Positions 32,207-41,193 of a stretch of 60,924 nucleotides of DNA are shown here, piece by piece. Source of the DNA: Exobacillus caeni (lineage in GTDB: Bacteria > Bacillota > Bacilli > Bacillales > Guptibacillaceae). The position numbers were made by a program, and so were the translations under genes. The notes under the pieces were generated by a model. That model searched no databases and was not told the origin of the DNA. It saw nothing but the letters and a program-made list of their open reading frames with translations. The stretch lies in NCBI RefSeq assembly GCF_005747095.1, contig NZ_SWLG01000021.1, forward strand, positions 1-60,924, read 5' to 3'. Within the stretch, counting starts at the first letter, position 1, and each line of letters begins with the position of its first letter.

Positions 32207-33037
32207 TTAAGGATTACTAAAATCTGAGCCTGCTATAAGATCATCTGAGGAAATACTGAGCAGCTGCTTTACAGATAAACCGGGTTGGTTTTCACAAAAT
32301 GAATCAACGATATAGTAGCCTACATTATATCCTCCCCATTTAGGAATATTTTTTGAATTGCCCATAAGGTAAATGGTATGGTTTTGAAATCCCTGGAGAT
32401 TATGTTTGGCAAGGAGAATATCCTTCCACAACTTCTTTGCTTTTTCTTTTGAATGAATACTGGTCCAAGTAGCAAGCATTTTTTTTCCGAATCTTTGTTC
32501 GACAGCATGTTCCGCAAGGCCTTCCATTATGATAGAGTCTTTAAGAGGAATTGTTTCATATTTTTTATCCTGTATCCGGCATGCATGGTTGTATTCGTGG
32601 GTAAGCAATGCCTGAAGTTCCTTTTCGGAAACACTGCTATGAACAAAAAGGACGATCGTATTGTCGAAGAAATTCATTCCGTTTTTCCCTTTAAGAATCT
32701 TCATCAATTCTCTGTTGGATTGGTCGATAGGAAAGATATAAATGTCAGTTTCAGGTCCATCCCATTTCTTTTTTAAATATTCATATTCTTTTTCGATCCG
32801 CTCCCAGACCTGCTGTTTTTTCAGGAGCCTTATTTCCCTCTCTGCTGCTTCTATGTGTTCGGGATTAAATAATCCCAGTTTCATCAGCTGGTAGTGGAAT
32901 AGAGTTATATTTTTGCCCTTCGTTTTAAGCTGGCCGCAAAGCGTTTCTTTTTGTAACATTATTGGATGTATAGTTGGATAAGACCGTGCTTTTTTAATAA
33001 AATCCGCTAGCCATAGATCAGTTCTAATGACAGGCAT
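32207..33037 (-). CDS. DUF2268 putative zinc-dependent metalloprotease
   Basis: About 276 residues. The C-terminal half is the DUF2268 domain with a gluzincin-like site: THEYNHACR supplies HExxH, and IMEGLAEHAVEQRFG supplies the downstream Glu. Before it lies a helical region with KEKTKG-type charge and FPIDQSNRELMKIL. No signal peptide is visible, so it acts in the cytoplasm. B. subtilis and relatives have similar proteins of unknown target. A GTG at 33046 would extend it, but GGGAGG abuts that codon; ATG 33037 has 9 bases of spacing and is chosen. Confidence 0.8.
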   Translation of the reverse strand: MPVIRTDLWLADFIKKARSYPTIHPIMLQKETLCGQLKTKGKNITLFHYQLMKLGLFNPEHIEAAEREIRLLKKQQVWERIEKEYEYLKKKWDGPETDIYIFPIDQSNRELMKILKGKNGMNFFDNTIVLFVHSSVSEKELQALLTHEYNHACRIQDKKYETIPLKDSIIMEGLAEHAVEQRFGKKMLATWTSIHSKEKAKKLWKDILLAKHNLQGFQNHTIYLMGNSKNIPKWGGYNVGYYIVDSFCENQPGLSVKQLLSISSDDLIAGSDFSNP

Positions 33038-33064
33038 CGCAATCACCCTCCCATTTATATGTAT

Positions 33065-33090
33065 GAGAAAGCTGGCGATTCAGCTTTCTC
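33065..33090. terminator. Terminator between the 78-residue gene and the DUF2268 gene
   Basis: GAGAAAGCTG and CAGCTTTCTC form a perfect stem, 7 bases after the reverse-strand stop at 33097 and upstream of the protease start. Confidence 0.7.
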
Positions 33091-33096
33091 TTCTTC

Positions 33097-33333
33097 TTAC
33101 CAGAAGAAAAACGGAAGAATTGCAAGCCCTGCAATAGCTGCCAGTGCCAGAGGAAATCCCCAGCCCCAGCCATAGAATCCATACCCTGGGCCTCCTGGTC
33201 CGTCCCCTACAGGCCGTACCCATACAAATTCCCTATCCACCCTGGTAATTTCACCGATATGCTCTACGCCATCATGGCACCATATACGCACAACCTGGCC
33301 CTGATACTGGCAGCACTGTTGGTAAATGGACAT
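33097..33333 (-). CDS. Coat-like small protein: LSm-like N-terminus and aromatic/Gly hydrophobic tail
   Basis: A 78-residue protein. The N-terminal half (YQGQVVRIWCHDGVEHIGEI then TRVDREFVWVRPVG) looks like a small SH3/LSm-type beta barrel. A glycine- and aromatic-rich segment (GPGGPGYGFYGWGWGF) leads into a hydrophobic tail ending LPFFFW. A related layout occurs in the 115-residue protein at 54377-54724. The composition is typical of spore-coat or spore-surface proteins of Bacillaceae, but no named family is assigned. AAAGGAGTGAGAGT precedes the ATG. Confidence 0.7.
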   Translation of the reverse strand: MSIYQQCCQYQGQVVRIWCHDGVEHIGEITRVDREFVWVRPVGDGPGGPGYGFYGWGWGFPLALAAIAGLAILPFFFW

Positions 33334-33580
33334 ACTCTCACTCCTTTATACCATATATCCCTTATTAAATGGGTCTTCATTGACAGTATACGATTCTAAA
33401 TCATTTTAGCTTGTATACCTGTCTAGTTTTTAGAAGATTAAACAAAACGATGAACAAGAAGTACACTGTTTTTGGGAAACGTACAAACAACTTTTTTTCT
33501 TTTTTTTTGTTTTATCATTTTTTTTAGAAGAATGTTCAAAATACTTTATAAGCGCAATTTAATGAGATGGAGTTGGAAAA

Positions 33581-34444
33581 ATGATAAAAAAATTAATCAT
33601 TAGTATTGTTTTGGTCGGAGTGGTTTCTTCTTTCAACATAGAAAACGTCTTTGCTGAAAAACGAAACAGTACGTCTTTTGTCGACTATAATGTCCGTATG
33701 CTTCCCTGGGATAAGGTGAATGAAATAATACCGAGGTATACTAAGTTTCATGTTGTTGATACAGAAACAGGTTTAACTTTCTCTGTACAACGGCGAGCGG
33801 GAAGCAAGCATGCAGATGTTCAGCCTCTAACACAAAAAGATACAAAAATAATGAAGGAAATTTACAACGGACAGTGGAGCTGGAAACGACGGTCGATACT
33901 GGTACAAATCAACGGTAAATTGATTGCAGCATCGATGCATGGGATGCCGCACGGGGCAGGTGCTTTAAAAAACGGTTTTCCCGGTCACTTTTGTATACAT
34001 TTTTTGGGAAGCACGACACACAGAACAAGTAGAGCAGACCAGTCCCATCACATCATGATTTTAAAGGCTGCAGGACAGCTTGAAGAGTATCTATCAACTC
34101 TGAATCCCGATGAAATGATTAATGTTTTGCTTGTGGCGATCAATAATGCGGATTTAACTTTGCTCAACGATATAGTATTGTTTGAAAATAAAAGTATAAG
34201 GAAAAAATTTCAAAAAGAAATACATTTCGACTATACAATTAAACCCTATTCTATTGTTACTCCTACAAAGGAAACGTTATTAACAGCAGATACAGGACCT
34301 GAATTGGCGATTTTCAAAAAAGGCGAAAGGGAAAGGAAAGCGATGATAAATTTTTTGCTTATAAGAGAACAGGTAAGGGGCCAATGGAAGTTTCTCGCCA
34401 ACCGGGAATTATATAGGCAGCTTTTCGAACCTGAAAAAGATTAA
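33581..34444 (+). CDS. Secreted protein of unknown function with a conserved His/Cys core
   Basis: A 287-residue protein with a clear signal peptide (MIKKLIISIVLVGVVSSFNI, cleavage near VFAEK). The central domain has WDKVNEIIPRYTKFHVVDTE, TGLTFSVQRRAGSKHADVQP, SWKRRSILVQINGKLIAASM, HGMPHGAGALKNGFPGHFCI, and HFLGSTTHRT. I know this pattern from Firmicute cell-wall proteins where it follows peptidoglycan-binding domains. The HG-GH-C-H residues resemble a hydrolase or transpeptidase site, but no named activity is established. The C-terminal part (about 190-287) is poorly defined. AGATGGAGTTGGAAAA precedes the ATG. Confidence 0.75.
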   Translation: MIKKLIISIVLVGVVSSFNIENVFAEKRNSTSFVDYNVRMLPWDKVNEIIPRYTKFHVVDTETGLTFSVQRRAGSKHADVQPLTQKDTKIMKEIYNGQWSWKRRSILVQINGKLIAASMHGMPHGAGALKNGFPGHFCIHFLGSTTHRTSRADQSHHIMILKAAGQLEEYLSTLNPDEMINVLLVAINNADLTLLNDIVLFENKSIRKKFQKEIHFDYTIKPYSIVTPTKETLLTADTGPELAIFKKGERERKAMINFLLIREQVRGQWKFLANRELYRQLFEPEKD

Positions 34445-34485
34445 AAGTTCTTATTTAAGATATAGGGAGAACATGTCCATTCAAA

Positions 34486-34782
34486 TTAAATAAATAGCTT
34501 AAGTAAACTTAATGTAATTGCTACAGCACTTATCCCAGTACCGACTACCCACTTAATCATTTTTAATTGGGCCGCATTAATATGGCTTTCCATCTCGCTA
34601 TTTGTAATAAGGCCCTTCTTGTCTAATTCTTGCTGAACTAGTTTGGTCACTTCACTATCGTCGACCAATCTTTTTTCTTTCAAAGCTTCACTAACAATAA
34701 CTCTGACAGCGTTTTCATCTGTTTTGGAATGTAATTCTTCTATCAAAACCCCCCAATTTTCTTCTTTTTTACTTTTCATCAT
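34486..34782 (-). CDS. Small tail-anchored hypothetical protein
   Basis: About 98 residues. A charged helical N-terminal part (KEENWGVLIEELHSKTDENA, then VIVSEALKEKRLVDDSEVTK) carries a possible coiled coil at LVQQELDKKGLITNSEMESH. A single C-terminal membrane helix follows (WVVGTGISAVAITLSLLKLF). No family is recognised. Several start codons are tandem (TTG-ATG-ATG); AAAGGAG lies 5 bases before the first ATG, which is used. It lies convergent to the secreted protein gene. Confidence 0.6.
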   Translation of the reverse strand: MMKSKKEENWGVLIEELHSKTDENAVRVIVSEALKEKRLVDDSEVTKLVQQELDKKGLITNSEMESHINAAQLKMIKWVVGTGISAVAITLSLLKLFI

Positions 34783-34921
34783 CAAAACTCCTTTAAACTT
34801 GTTCTTCCATATGTATTGGTATTCGACAGCCTTTTTGAGTGTGTGGACAAATTTAAAAATACATGATGGTCCAGTTTAGAACAAATAGTAATAACGATAA
34901 AACGAAAAAGGAGAATCCCAA

Positions 34922-35734
34922 ATGCCTGAACTTCCTGAAATGGAAAACTATCGGAGATTATTAAATGAAACGATTACCGGGAAAAGCATTACGAAAATAG
35001 AAATCAATAGGGAAAAGTCCATAAATATGGAGATCGGCCAATTTCAAAACCACCTTCTCGGTACAAAAATAAAAAGTGTGAGCAGAAGGGCAAAATATCT
35101 TATTTTTCACCTGGACTCGGGAATGTGCTTATTATTGCACTTAATGCTAGGAGGATGGATTTTCCTTGGAAATGATGATTCTAATCCTGATCGTACGAAG
35201 CAAGTTATTCTCTCATTTGGAAATCAAAAGCTCTACTTCATCGGGCTTCGTCTGGGATATTTACATTTACTGTCCCAAAAGCAGCTTGTAGAAGAATTAA
35301 ACGATCTTGGACCTGAGCCATTGGAGCCGGAATTTTCCTTCCAGGTGTTTGATAAATTAATTGAAAAGCGGAGAGGAATGTTAAAAACCACATTGATAGA
35401 TCAAAAATTCATATCAGGTATCGGAAATTGCTATTCCGATGAGATTTGCTTTGAAGCAAAAGTCTTGCCTACTAAGAAAGCCAACACCTTAAGTGACAAG
35501 AATAAAAAAGCGCTCTATGATGCGATACAGAATACTCTGAATAAAGCTGTTAAAGCAGGAGGCTACATGGAAGAACCATTTTATAATGGCGACGGGTTTA
35601 CCGGAGGGTATGATTCGATTTGTAACGTCTATGATCGAGAGGGGATGCCATGCCCCCGTTGCGGTGCCAAAATAGCGAAGGCAGAAATTTCATCCAGGAA
35701 AACCTTTTATTGCAAAATATGCCAGAAAGAATAA
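34922..35734 (+). CDS. Fpg/Nei family DNA glycosylase (MutM paralogue)
   Basis: A 270-residue formamidopyrimidine-type glycosylase. The mature N-terminus is PELPEMENYRRLL: Pro2 as Schiff-base nucleophile and Glu3. The usual PELPEVET reads PELPEME here, which marks it as a paralogue distinct from the canonical MutM beside polA. A Lys in RRAKYLIF, the helix-two-turn-helix region (DQKFISGIGNCYSDEICFEA) and a C-terminal zinc finger (CPRCGAKI ... RKTFYCKICQ) are intact, so activity is expected. It excises oxidised bases. AAAAAGGAGAATCCCAA precedes the ATG. Confidence 0.88.
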   Translation: MPELPEMENYRRLLNETITGKSITKIEINREKSINMEIGQFQNHLLGTKIKSVSRRAKYLIFHLDSGMCLLLHLMLGGWIFLGNDDSNPDRTKQVILSFGNQKLYFIGLRLGYLHLLSQKQLVEELNDLGPEPLEPEFSFQVFDKLIEKRRGMLKTTLIDQKFISGIGNCYSDEICFEAKVLPTKKANTLSDKNKKALYDAIQNTLNKAVKAGGYMEEPFYNGDGFTGGYDSICNVYDREGMPCPRCGAKIAKAEISSRKTFYCKICQKE

Positions 35735-35781
35735 AGATAAAGCGCGATTAGCAAATCAAAAGATGGGAAATGAAGTAACAT

Positions 35782-36009
35782 ATGGAAAAGATCGACAAAG
35801 ATGAAATTTTGTTAAAACAACATCTTAAAAAACAGGGGATAGATAAAATCCAAGACGTTTTTATGCAGAATGGGATAAACATGCAGGCTTTTACATTAAA
35901 ACATACCATAACGAAACAGCTCCAACATAAACAAAAGCGCTCCTACGATTTGGAGCGCTTTTGTTATACAAACCTTAAAAGAAGACGTTTAAGTAGTGGC
36001 GTAATATAA
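35782..36009 (+). CDS. Doubtful short ORF downstream of the glycosylase
   Basis: The frame encodes MEKIDKDEILLKQHLKKQGI, then DKIQDVFMQNGINMQAFTLK, a believable charged peptide. It then runs through a strong terminator stem (35932-35963) and into the antisense of the next gene. The ribosome site is weak (GATGGGAAATGAAGTAACAT). If real, the true stop has probably been lost, or the C-terminal third is an artefact. It is listed at low confidence because 47 bases after fpg a co-transcribed peptide is possible. Confidence 0.25.
   Translation: MEKIDKDEILLKQHLKKQGIDKIQDVFMQNGINMQAFTLKHTITKQLQHKQKRSYDLERFCYTNLKRRRLSSGVI
35932..35963. terminator. Bidirectional terminator
   Basis: CAAAAGCGCTCC and GGAGCGCTTTTG form a perfect 12-bp stem with an 8-base loop, directly before the reverse-strand stop of the VWA gene. 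Confidence 0.85.
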
Positions 36010-37859
36010 GCTGGAATATCTTCAACGGTCGGAATAACGAGACTGTTTCGTCCATAAATATTCTGCATCGTTTCGATTTCCTTTTCCTGAGGTTCTCCGC
36101 TTGCTAAAAACACTCCGATTACTTCTATCCCTTTTTTTCTCACTTTAAGTACAGCTTCATACGTATCCACGATTCCGTTTTCGCTGTAATCAAAAGCTGA
36201 TGGCTCTCCATCCGTAAAAACAAGAAGAATCTTGTGTTTTTCTGGTTTTTCCAATAGTTTTCTAGCTGCTTTTCGAATTGCGTAGCCATCCCTGTTATCT
36301 TCTTCAGGTTCCAGTTGCATAATAGAAGGCCCACTATCTGGGAGAAGTGAAGAATCATGTGAAATCACTTCAAAGAAGTAATTTGGCTGCTGCTTTTCGT
36401 CAGCTTCAAAAGCATCTTCCCAGAATCCGGTGATCGTATGTTTAATCTGCAATGCTTTTAGCGTTTCATGGAATAAAACGATGCCTTCCTTTGTTTCATT
36501 CATTTTATTAAACATAGACGCCGAACAGTCTACCAATAAAGAGAAGGTGGCATTTAATTTCTTACTTGGTGCATTTTTCTTATAGAAAAGACGAGGATTT
36601 TCATCCGTAACAACTCTTAAAATTTTCTTGCCAAGCCTGCCATAGTGCAGATCGTTTCTTGGTGCAATTTGTTTTTGCTCAATCGTTTTTTGAATTGATT
36701 GCTGCAAGGGCTTTCGAATCGATTGAACAGCGGATTTAGCTATCCGATATGCTTGTAAATGCTCCTGTGTTGGCCTGGTCGGTTTCTGTTTACGATCGAC
36801 CGCATTGCGATTAGCTTCACCAAACTCGTCCTGTTCAGCTGCTGAAACCTTTGAGTCATTCCCGGATTCGTTTGCTTCATTTCCTTCAAAATTAGTGCCG
36901 GTCGACTGCATCGATGCGCCCTGTACACTTATAAACGCCTGGTCTCCGGATTCTTCTTTTCGCTCGCCTTCACCTATAAGATCAGTTGCAGAACCTTCTT
37001 CAAGGTCATACTGCATAAAGTTGTCACCGTCGTGTTCTTGCTCTTCATGCCAGGTAGGAAGCTGCTCATCGTGTACTTCTTTATCCTCTTTTTCTGAAAT
37101 TTCTTTTTTAGTGCCTACTGGCAACTCTTTTACAATTTCGTCTGCATTTACTTCTGGAGACCGAATATCGGAATCTTCTTGTATCGTAAAGTAAGAAGCC
37201 TTCATATCCTGCACGTTATCTTCAATTTCATTCAAAAATTTAACGGTTATCTTCTTAATATCAGAGGTGTGTTCCGCCTTTTGAAGTTCCTGTCCAAGAA
37301 TACGAAGAAATGGCTTAAAAGATGATAATTCCCCTGACAGGAACACTGGTTTTTCCTTCATTTGAAGATAAATGGCACAGAAAAGGGCATCCAGCCTCTC
37401 TTCCTTCGATTGATGGGTAGAGAACCTTTCTCTGAAATGCTTTTGTAGAAATTTCTTTCTCTCTTGAAAAGCATGGTTCATTCCCGGCCGATGCTCCAAA
37501 GATATCCGTTCAATCCGCAAATCTTCCAGTATCGCAAAAACTTGCTTTCCAAAAAAGGGGTGCTTTGAATCGGTTATCGAATGTAGAAAGCTAGAAACAG
37601 CGGCATAGTCGGTAAAATGAACATTTCCGAAGGCTCTTAGGTAAACATCGCTTTTCATTCCGTCCTCTCGTTCTTTATCCAGGATATCGTTCCAGTAATG
37701 GCTGATCGTAATTTTATTGTCTTCTTTCTTATAATAGGAATGGAAGGCAAACTTCACATCAAGATCAGCGTTTTGGGAAAGTGTTCTGGCAAGATCAGTT
37801 AATTTCATATGCAAAAAAGGATCTTTTCGATTCTCAGCAAAATTTAAAAATTTCAACAT
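35964..37859 (-). CDS. yojO: VWA-domain protein partnered with a MoxR ATPase (YojO, NorD/CbbO-like)
   Basis: A 631-residue cytosolic protein. The N-terminal 200 residues form the helical NorD/CbbO-type region (HSITDSKHPFFGKQVFAILE). A long acidic, low-complexity linker lies between about 220 and 360. A C-terminal von Willebrand A domain carries a complete MIDAS: DCSASM (around residue 440), a downstream Thr, and FTDGEPSAFD. In this family the VWA protein docks on a MoxR-type AAA+ hexamer to remodel client proteins or load metals. It lies 30 bases after its ATPase gene and is co-transcribed. The client is unknown. Orthologous pair: B. subtilis yojN-yojO. Confidence 0.88.
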   Translation of the reverse strand: MLKFLNFAENRKDPFLHMKLTDLARTLSQNADLDVKFAFHSYYKKEDNKITISHYWNDILDKEREDGMKSDVYLRAFGNVHFTDYAAVSSFLHSITDSKHPFFGKQVFAILEDLRIERISLEHRPGMNHAFQERKKFLQKHFRERFSTHQSKEERLDALFCAIYLQMKEKPVFLSGELSSFKPFLRILGQELQKAEHTSDIKKITVKFLNEIEDNVQDMKASYFTIQEDSDIRSPEVNADEIVKELPVGTKKEISEKEDKEVHDEQLPTWHEEQEHDGDNFMQYDLEEGSATDLIGEGERKEESGDQAFISVQGASMQSTGTNFEGNEANESGNDSKVSAAEQDEFGEANRNAVDRKQKPTRPTQEHLQAYRIAKSAVQSIRKPLQQSIQKTIEQKQIAPRNDLHYGRLGKKILRVVTDENPRLFYKKNAPSKKLNATFSLLVDCSASMFNKMNETKEGIVLFHETLKALQIKHTITGFWEDAFEADEKQQPNYFFEVISHDSSLLPDSGPSIMQLEPEEDNRDGYAIRKAARKLLEKPEKHKILLVFTDGEPSAFDYSENGIVDTYEAVLKVRKKGIEVIGVFLASGEPQEKEIETMQNIYGRNSLVIPTVEDIPAYITPLLKRLLLRFV

Positions 37860-37889
37860 GGCACCTCCTTACTTAAGAACCAGGGTCTT

Positions 37890-38786
37890 TTATCTTCCGA
37901 AAATAGTCTCCGCTATAGTTTCGACCGCAGCTTTCTCCCGATCATCTTCAAGCTTATCGATAATACCACGTTTAATAGCCCGCTGCGGTCCGATATAAAC
38001 AGATAAATCACATGCATCAAGCAGTGAACGGGTAGAAGCTCCCTCCTCCGAAATTTGGCCGTCTTTTACTTTTGAAATCAAATCAGCTGAAAGAGCAACA
38101 AATTGGTTTAATAAAGCCTCATCCTTCAATAAGGACTGTTCTTTAAGCATTTCCTTTAGCTCCTCTCCCTGAAGATAAGGAACTTCTATCACCACAAATC
38201 GATTCTTTAATGCTTCATTCAATGGGGTGGTCCCTACGTACCCTTCGTTAATAGCGGCGATTACGTTGAAGCCTTCTTTAGCTTTTACCGTTTCACCTGT
38301 AAATGGATTAAGAACCATTCGCCGATAATCTAGGACTCCATTTAAAATCGGAAGCGTTTCTGCTTTGGCAGTATTAATCTCATCGATATATAAGATATGG
38401 CCTTGTTTCATAGCTTTTTCAACTGGTCCGGAAATAAACGTGATGTGTGCTTTGCTGTTGTCATCATATGTTAAAGTCTTAGAGCCTAACAGTGCTTCGG
38501 CATCAAGATCAACAGAACAGTTTATCGAATGCATCGGTTGATTAAAAATAGAGGAGAGAAGCTCTGCCAATCTTGTTTTTCCAGCACCGGTCGGCCCCTT
38601 TAGTAAAACGTTTTTTCCAAGGGAAAGTGCGACGATTGCATCATTGATAATGTTCGGTTCTGAAGCTTTGTAACCTGCGTTTCCAATTAAATCGGAATAT
38701 TCATTAAAGCGTTGCTCGTTTTGTTTTGCGATCGTCATTACTTGTTCTGCGATACGATCTGGAAGCTGCGATAATAACTGATCCAT
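37890..38786 (-). CDS. yojN: MoxR-type AAA+ ATPase (YojN, NorQ/CbbQ-like)
   Basis: A 298-residue AAA+ ATPase. Walker A is GPTGAGKT (64-71), Walker B is [10 protein letters not shown], sensor 1 is [20 protein letters not shown], and the arginine finger region is [12 protein letters not shown]. The C-terminal lid has [11 protein letters not shown]. It should form a ring that uses ATP to remodel a target together with the VWA partner encoded downstream. GGAGGAAAACAT precedes the ATG. The neighbours yojF-bshB2 on the other strand keep the gene group known from B. subtilis. Confidence 0.9.
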   Translation of the reverse strand: MDQLLSQLPDRIAEQVMTIAKQNEQRFNEYSDLIGNAGYKASEPNIINDAIVALSLGKNVLLKGPTGAGKTRLAELLSSIFNQPMHSINCSVDLDAEALLGSKTLTYDDNSKAHITFISGPVEKAMKQGHILYIDEINTAKAETLPILNGVLDYRRMVLNPFTGETVKAKEGFNVIAAINEGYVGTTPLNEALKNRFVVIEVPYLQGEELKEMLKEQSLLKDEALLNQFVALSADLISKVKDGQISEEGASTRSLLDACDLSVYIGPQRAIKRGIIDKLEDDREKAAVETIAETIFGR

Positions 38787-39046
38787 TATGTTTTCCTCCT
38801 TAGATAGAAATGTTTTATTTTTAAAATGGTAACATTTAAATTTGAGAATATAGAGTAACTTTCAAAGGCTGTTATATTAGTCCCAAATGCTTAATATACG
38901 TTATCCCACACAGCTTTGTCCAATCCTGGCATCTGGAGGTATACACCTTCTTCAAGGGGGGAAGGTTCATATTATTTGAATTTCAATTTTTATATCTAGT
39001 ATGATTAAATTACTTTAAATAATGTTTTCATTGCAGGAGGAACGCT

Positions 39047-39391
39047 ATGAAACAGATTAATTCAAGAGAAGTGCAAGAAGTATTAGAGGGCTTTACTGGT
39101 AAAGAGGTGTTTTTACATCTGGAAACAACAAATGGTGCATACGCTGCTCAGGACAAAGAGAAGCGAGCGGTAGGGGCTTACATACGGAATGCAAAAATCA
39201 CTATTCTAAATGCCATGATTAAAGGTAATGGACCTTTTCGAATCGGTTTGAAAACGAATGATGGTTGGGTTTATGCGGAAGGCTTAACTGATTGGGAAGT
39301 AGACGTTAAAGACCGCCTTCTTATTGCGGGGCATGATGCAGAAGGAAAACTTGCAGTAGCTCTTCAAATTAGCATAACACCATTTAAGTAG
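39047..39391 (+). CDS. yojF: DUF1806 protein YojF
   Basis: A 114-residue cytoplasmic protein of family DUF1806. The sequence is all-beta in character (LHLETTNGAYAAQDKEKRAV, then FRIGLKTNDGWVYAEGLTDW, EVDVKDRLLIAGHDAEGKLA). It is found only with bshB2 in Bacillaceae, and the pair is kept here 16 bases apart, so a role linked to bacillithiol synthesis or to the deacetylase is inferred but not proven. GCAGGAGGAACGCT precedes the ATG. Confidence 0.88.
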   Translation: MKQINSREVQEVLEGFTGKEVFLHLETTNGAYAAQDKEKRAVGAYIRNAKITILNAMIKGNGPFRIGLKTNDGWVYAEGLTDWEVDVKDRLLIAGHDAEGKLAVALQISITPFK

Positions 39392-39407
39392 GAGAGGAGT
39401 ATCAGTC

Positions 39408-40088
39408 ATGGAAAAACATGTATTAGTTGTGTTTCCCCATCCCGATGATGAAGCATTTAGTACCGCTGGATTAATGATTCAGCACACGAACCAGGGCATA
39501 CCTGTTACTTATGCTTGCGCTACACTTGGCGAAATGGGAAGAAATATGGGGAATCCTTTTTTTGCCACCCGTGAAACATTGCCTGAGATAAGGAAGAAAG
39601 AACTGAGAGATGCTTGTGCAGTGATGGGAATAAGGGATCTAAGAATGCTCGGATTCCGCGATAAAACACTTGAATTTGAAAATCAAGAGCTTCTCATCAA
39701 AACAATTGGAGAAGTGATTGATGAAACAAATCCTTCCCTTGTTATAACACATTATCCGGGTTACGGTATCCATCCTGACCATGATGCATGCGGTGCTGCA
39801 ACTGTTCAGGCAGTCCGGTTAATCCCAGAAGAGAAACGTCCGAAATTGTATTGCCTTCCAATAACAAGAGATAGGGAAGAGGTACTAGGTGAACCAGATG
39901 TACGGATTGATGTCTCCGATGTCATTGACCGAAAAATCGAAGCTTTAAAAGCCCACCGTTCCCAAACCGAAGGAATGGTTCGAAAAATTGAAAGCGAGGT
40001 CGGCAATCCAAATTCTGAAATCTTAAACTGGTTATCACAAGAAGTTTTCTGGATTTATAACTTTAACAGCGAAGATAATGAAGGTTAA
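39408..40088 (+). CDS. bshB2: Bacillithiol biosynthesis deacetylase BshB2
   Basis: A 226-residue zinc deacetylase of the LmbE/PIG-L family. The metal site is HPDDE (11-15), with a second histidine pair in HPDHDACGAA (about 124). In bacillithiol synthesis it removes the acetyl group from GlcNAc-malate before cysteine addition; B. subtilis has BshB1 and BshB2, and this sequence matches the BshB2 form (start VVFPHPDDEAFSTAG, then CATLGEMGRNMG). The organism therefore probably uses bacillithiol as its thiol buffer. GGAGAGGAGTATCAGTC precedes the ATG. Confidence 0.92.
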   Translation: MEKHVLVVFPHPDDEAFSTAGLMIQHTNQGIPVTYACATLGEMGRNMGNPFFATRETLPEIRKKELRDACAVMGIRDLRMLGFRDKTLEFENQELLIKTIGEVIDETNPSLVITHYPGYGIHPDHDACGAATVQAVRLIPEEKRPKLYCLPITRDREEVLGEPDVRIDVSDVIDRKIEALKAHRSQTEGMVRKIESEVGNPNSEILNWLSQEVFWIYNFNSEDNEG

Positions 40089-40094
40089 TCTATT

Positions 40095-40129
40095 GCAGAC
40101 CAGGGAGAAAATTCCTGATCTGCTTTTTT
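40095..40129 (+). terminator. Terminator after bshB2
   Basis: GCAGACCAGGGA pairs imperfectly with TTCCTGATCTGC, followed by TTTTTT. Confidence 0.7.
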
Positions 40130-40147
40130 CTGCTGGGGGATGTTTTT

Positions 40148-40525
40148 TCATATACTTAAAAAATAAGCAAAAAAGATAATCATTACAATCGTCATCAATG
40201 CAGAGAGAATGAAGACTGTAATTTTCGGTGATTTAAAAATAGCCTGGTTGATCTGATCCCGTTTTTGATAATAGTTTACCGTAGAAAACACGATCGTCAC
40301 GATTCCAAGAATAACCGAGAAGAGACCGATCATTCTTGCAATAAAGTCTTCTATTCCACTGATGGCTTCACGCATTGTAAAGTGAAGGTTCGTTACCAGG
40401 AATCCTACTCCCATTATTGCAATAGCGGTACGTATCCAGGCAAGGTATGTCCTTTCATTTGCAAGATGCTGCTGAATATATGTCATTTCATTTTTATTTT
40501 CTTTTTCAGGAATGTTTCTTTTCAT
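40148..40525 (-). CDS. DUF202 (YidH family) small membrane protein
   Basis: About 125 residues, with the DUF202 motif LANERTYLAWIRTAIAIMGV in the first helix and two more helices (MIGLFSVILGIVTIVFSTV and ITVFILSALMTIVMIIFFAY). It is an inner-membrane protein of unknown function. The longer ATG at 40540 has no ribosome site; GGGGGCGAGATTA gives ATG 40525, which is chosen. It stands alone on the reverse strand, with its 3' end facing bshB2. Confidence 0.82.
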   Translation of the reverse strand: MKRNIPEKENKNEMTYIQQHLANERTYLAWIRTAIAIMGVGFLVTNLHFTMREAISGIEDFIARMIGLFSVILGIVTIVFSTVNYYQKRDQINQAIFKSPKITVFILSALMTIVMIIFFAYFLSI

Positions 40526-40661
40526 TAATCTCGCCCCCATCTATAAACAGTTTCCCATCTTTCTTTCTTTTTATAAACTAAAACAACTTGCCTTAATCGT
40601 TTCTTAACAAAAGTATGTGATAGTTTAAGAAGAAAATAAAGGAAGCAGGTGAAAATGTATA

Positions 40662-41054
40662 ATGGAGTTTTTTATGAACAAGGATACAGGGTTCATCGGA
40701 GACCTTGAACATGGTTTTTTAAATATCTCCAGTGATTCCTCAAACGGATATAAACCTTTTGAACTTATCGTTTCCTCCATCGCAGGATGCAGCGGAAGTG
40801 TACTTAGAACTATTCTTGAGAAAAAAAGAATCGATTTTTCTGGGATCAAAATCAATGCAGAAGTTACAAGAGATAAGAAGCGAGCGAACCGTATTTCTGA
40901 AATTTCGCTTCATTACATAGTAGAAGGGAGCAATGCTGAGAAAGACATTGTTCAAAAGTCACTTGAACTCGCGATTAAAAATTGCGGGATGATACAGACA
41001 GTCATTGATAGCGTTCAGATAAAAGAAACTATTGAAGTAACTAAAAAAGATTAA
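40662..41054 (+). CDS. OsmC family protein (peroxide-related, YmaD/YhfA type)
   Basis: A 130-residue OsmC/Ohr-fold protein. The first active-site cysteine lies in the helix FELIVSSIAGCSGSVLRTIL, and the second near AIKNCGMIQTV. These cysteines reduce organic hydroperoxides in Ohr/OsmC; in the shorter subgroup to which this start (MEFFMNKDTGFIGDLEHGFL) belongs, activity is less studied. The ribosome site is loose (GCAGGTGAAAATGTATA). An ATG eight bases upstream in another frame opens only a 17-codon ORF. A terminator overlaps the stop codon. Confidence 0.85.
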   Translation: MEFFMNKDTGFIGDLEHGFLNISSDSSNGYKPFELIVSSIAGCSGSVLRTILEKKRIDFSGIKINAEVTRDKKRANRISEISLHYIVEGSNAEKDIVQKSLELAIKNCGMIQTVIDSVQIKETIEVTKKD

Positions 41055-41080
41055 CGGGAAATCCATCCTGTTAATCTTTT
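41049..41080 (+). terminator. Terminator overlapping the OsmC stop codon
   Basis: GATTAACGGG pairs with CCTGTTAATC, one G-U, followed by TTTTTAATTT. The stop codon TAA is part of the stem. Confidence 0.8.
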
Positions 41081-41193
41081 TAATTTCCGGCTGGGTGCTG
41101 GGCAATTCTTTAGCGTTGAAATATGACCTGCTTTGGGTTAAACAGGTCGGGCAATGACAATACTAGTTTAAAATCAGACTACAGGAGGTTACG

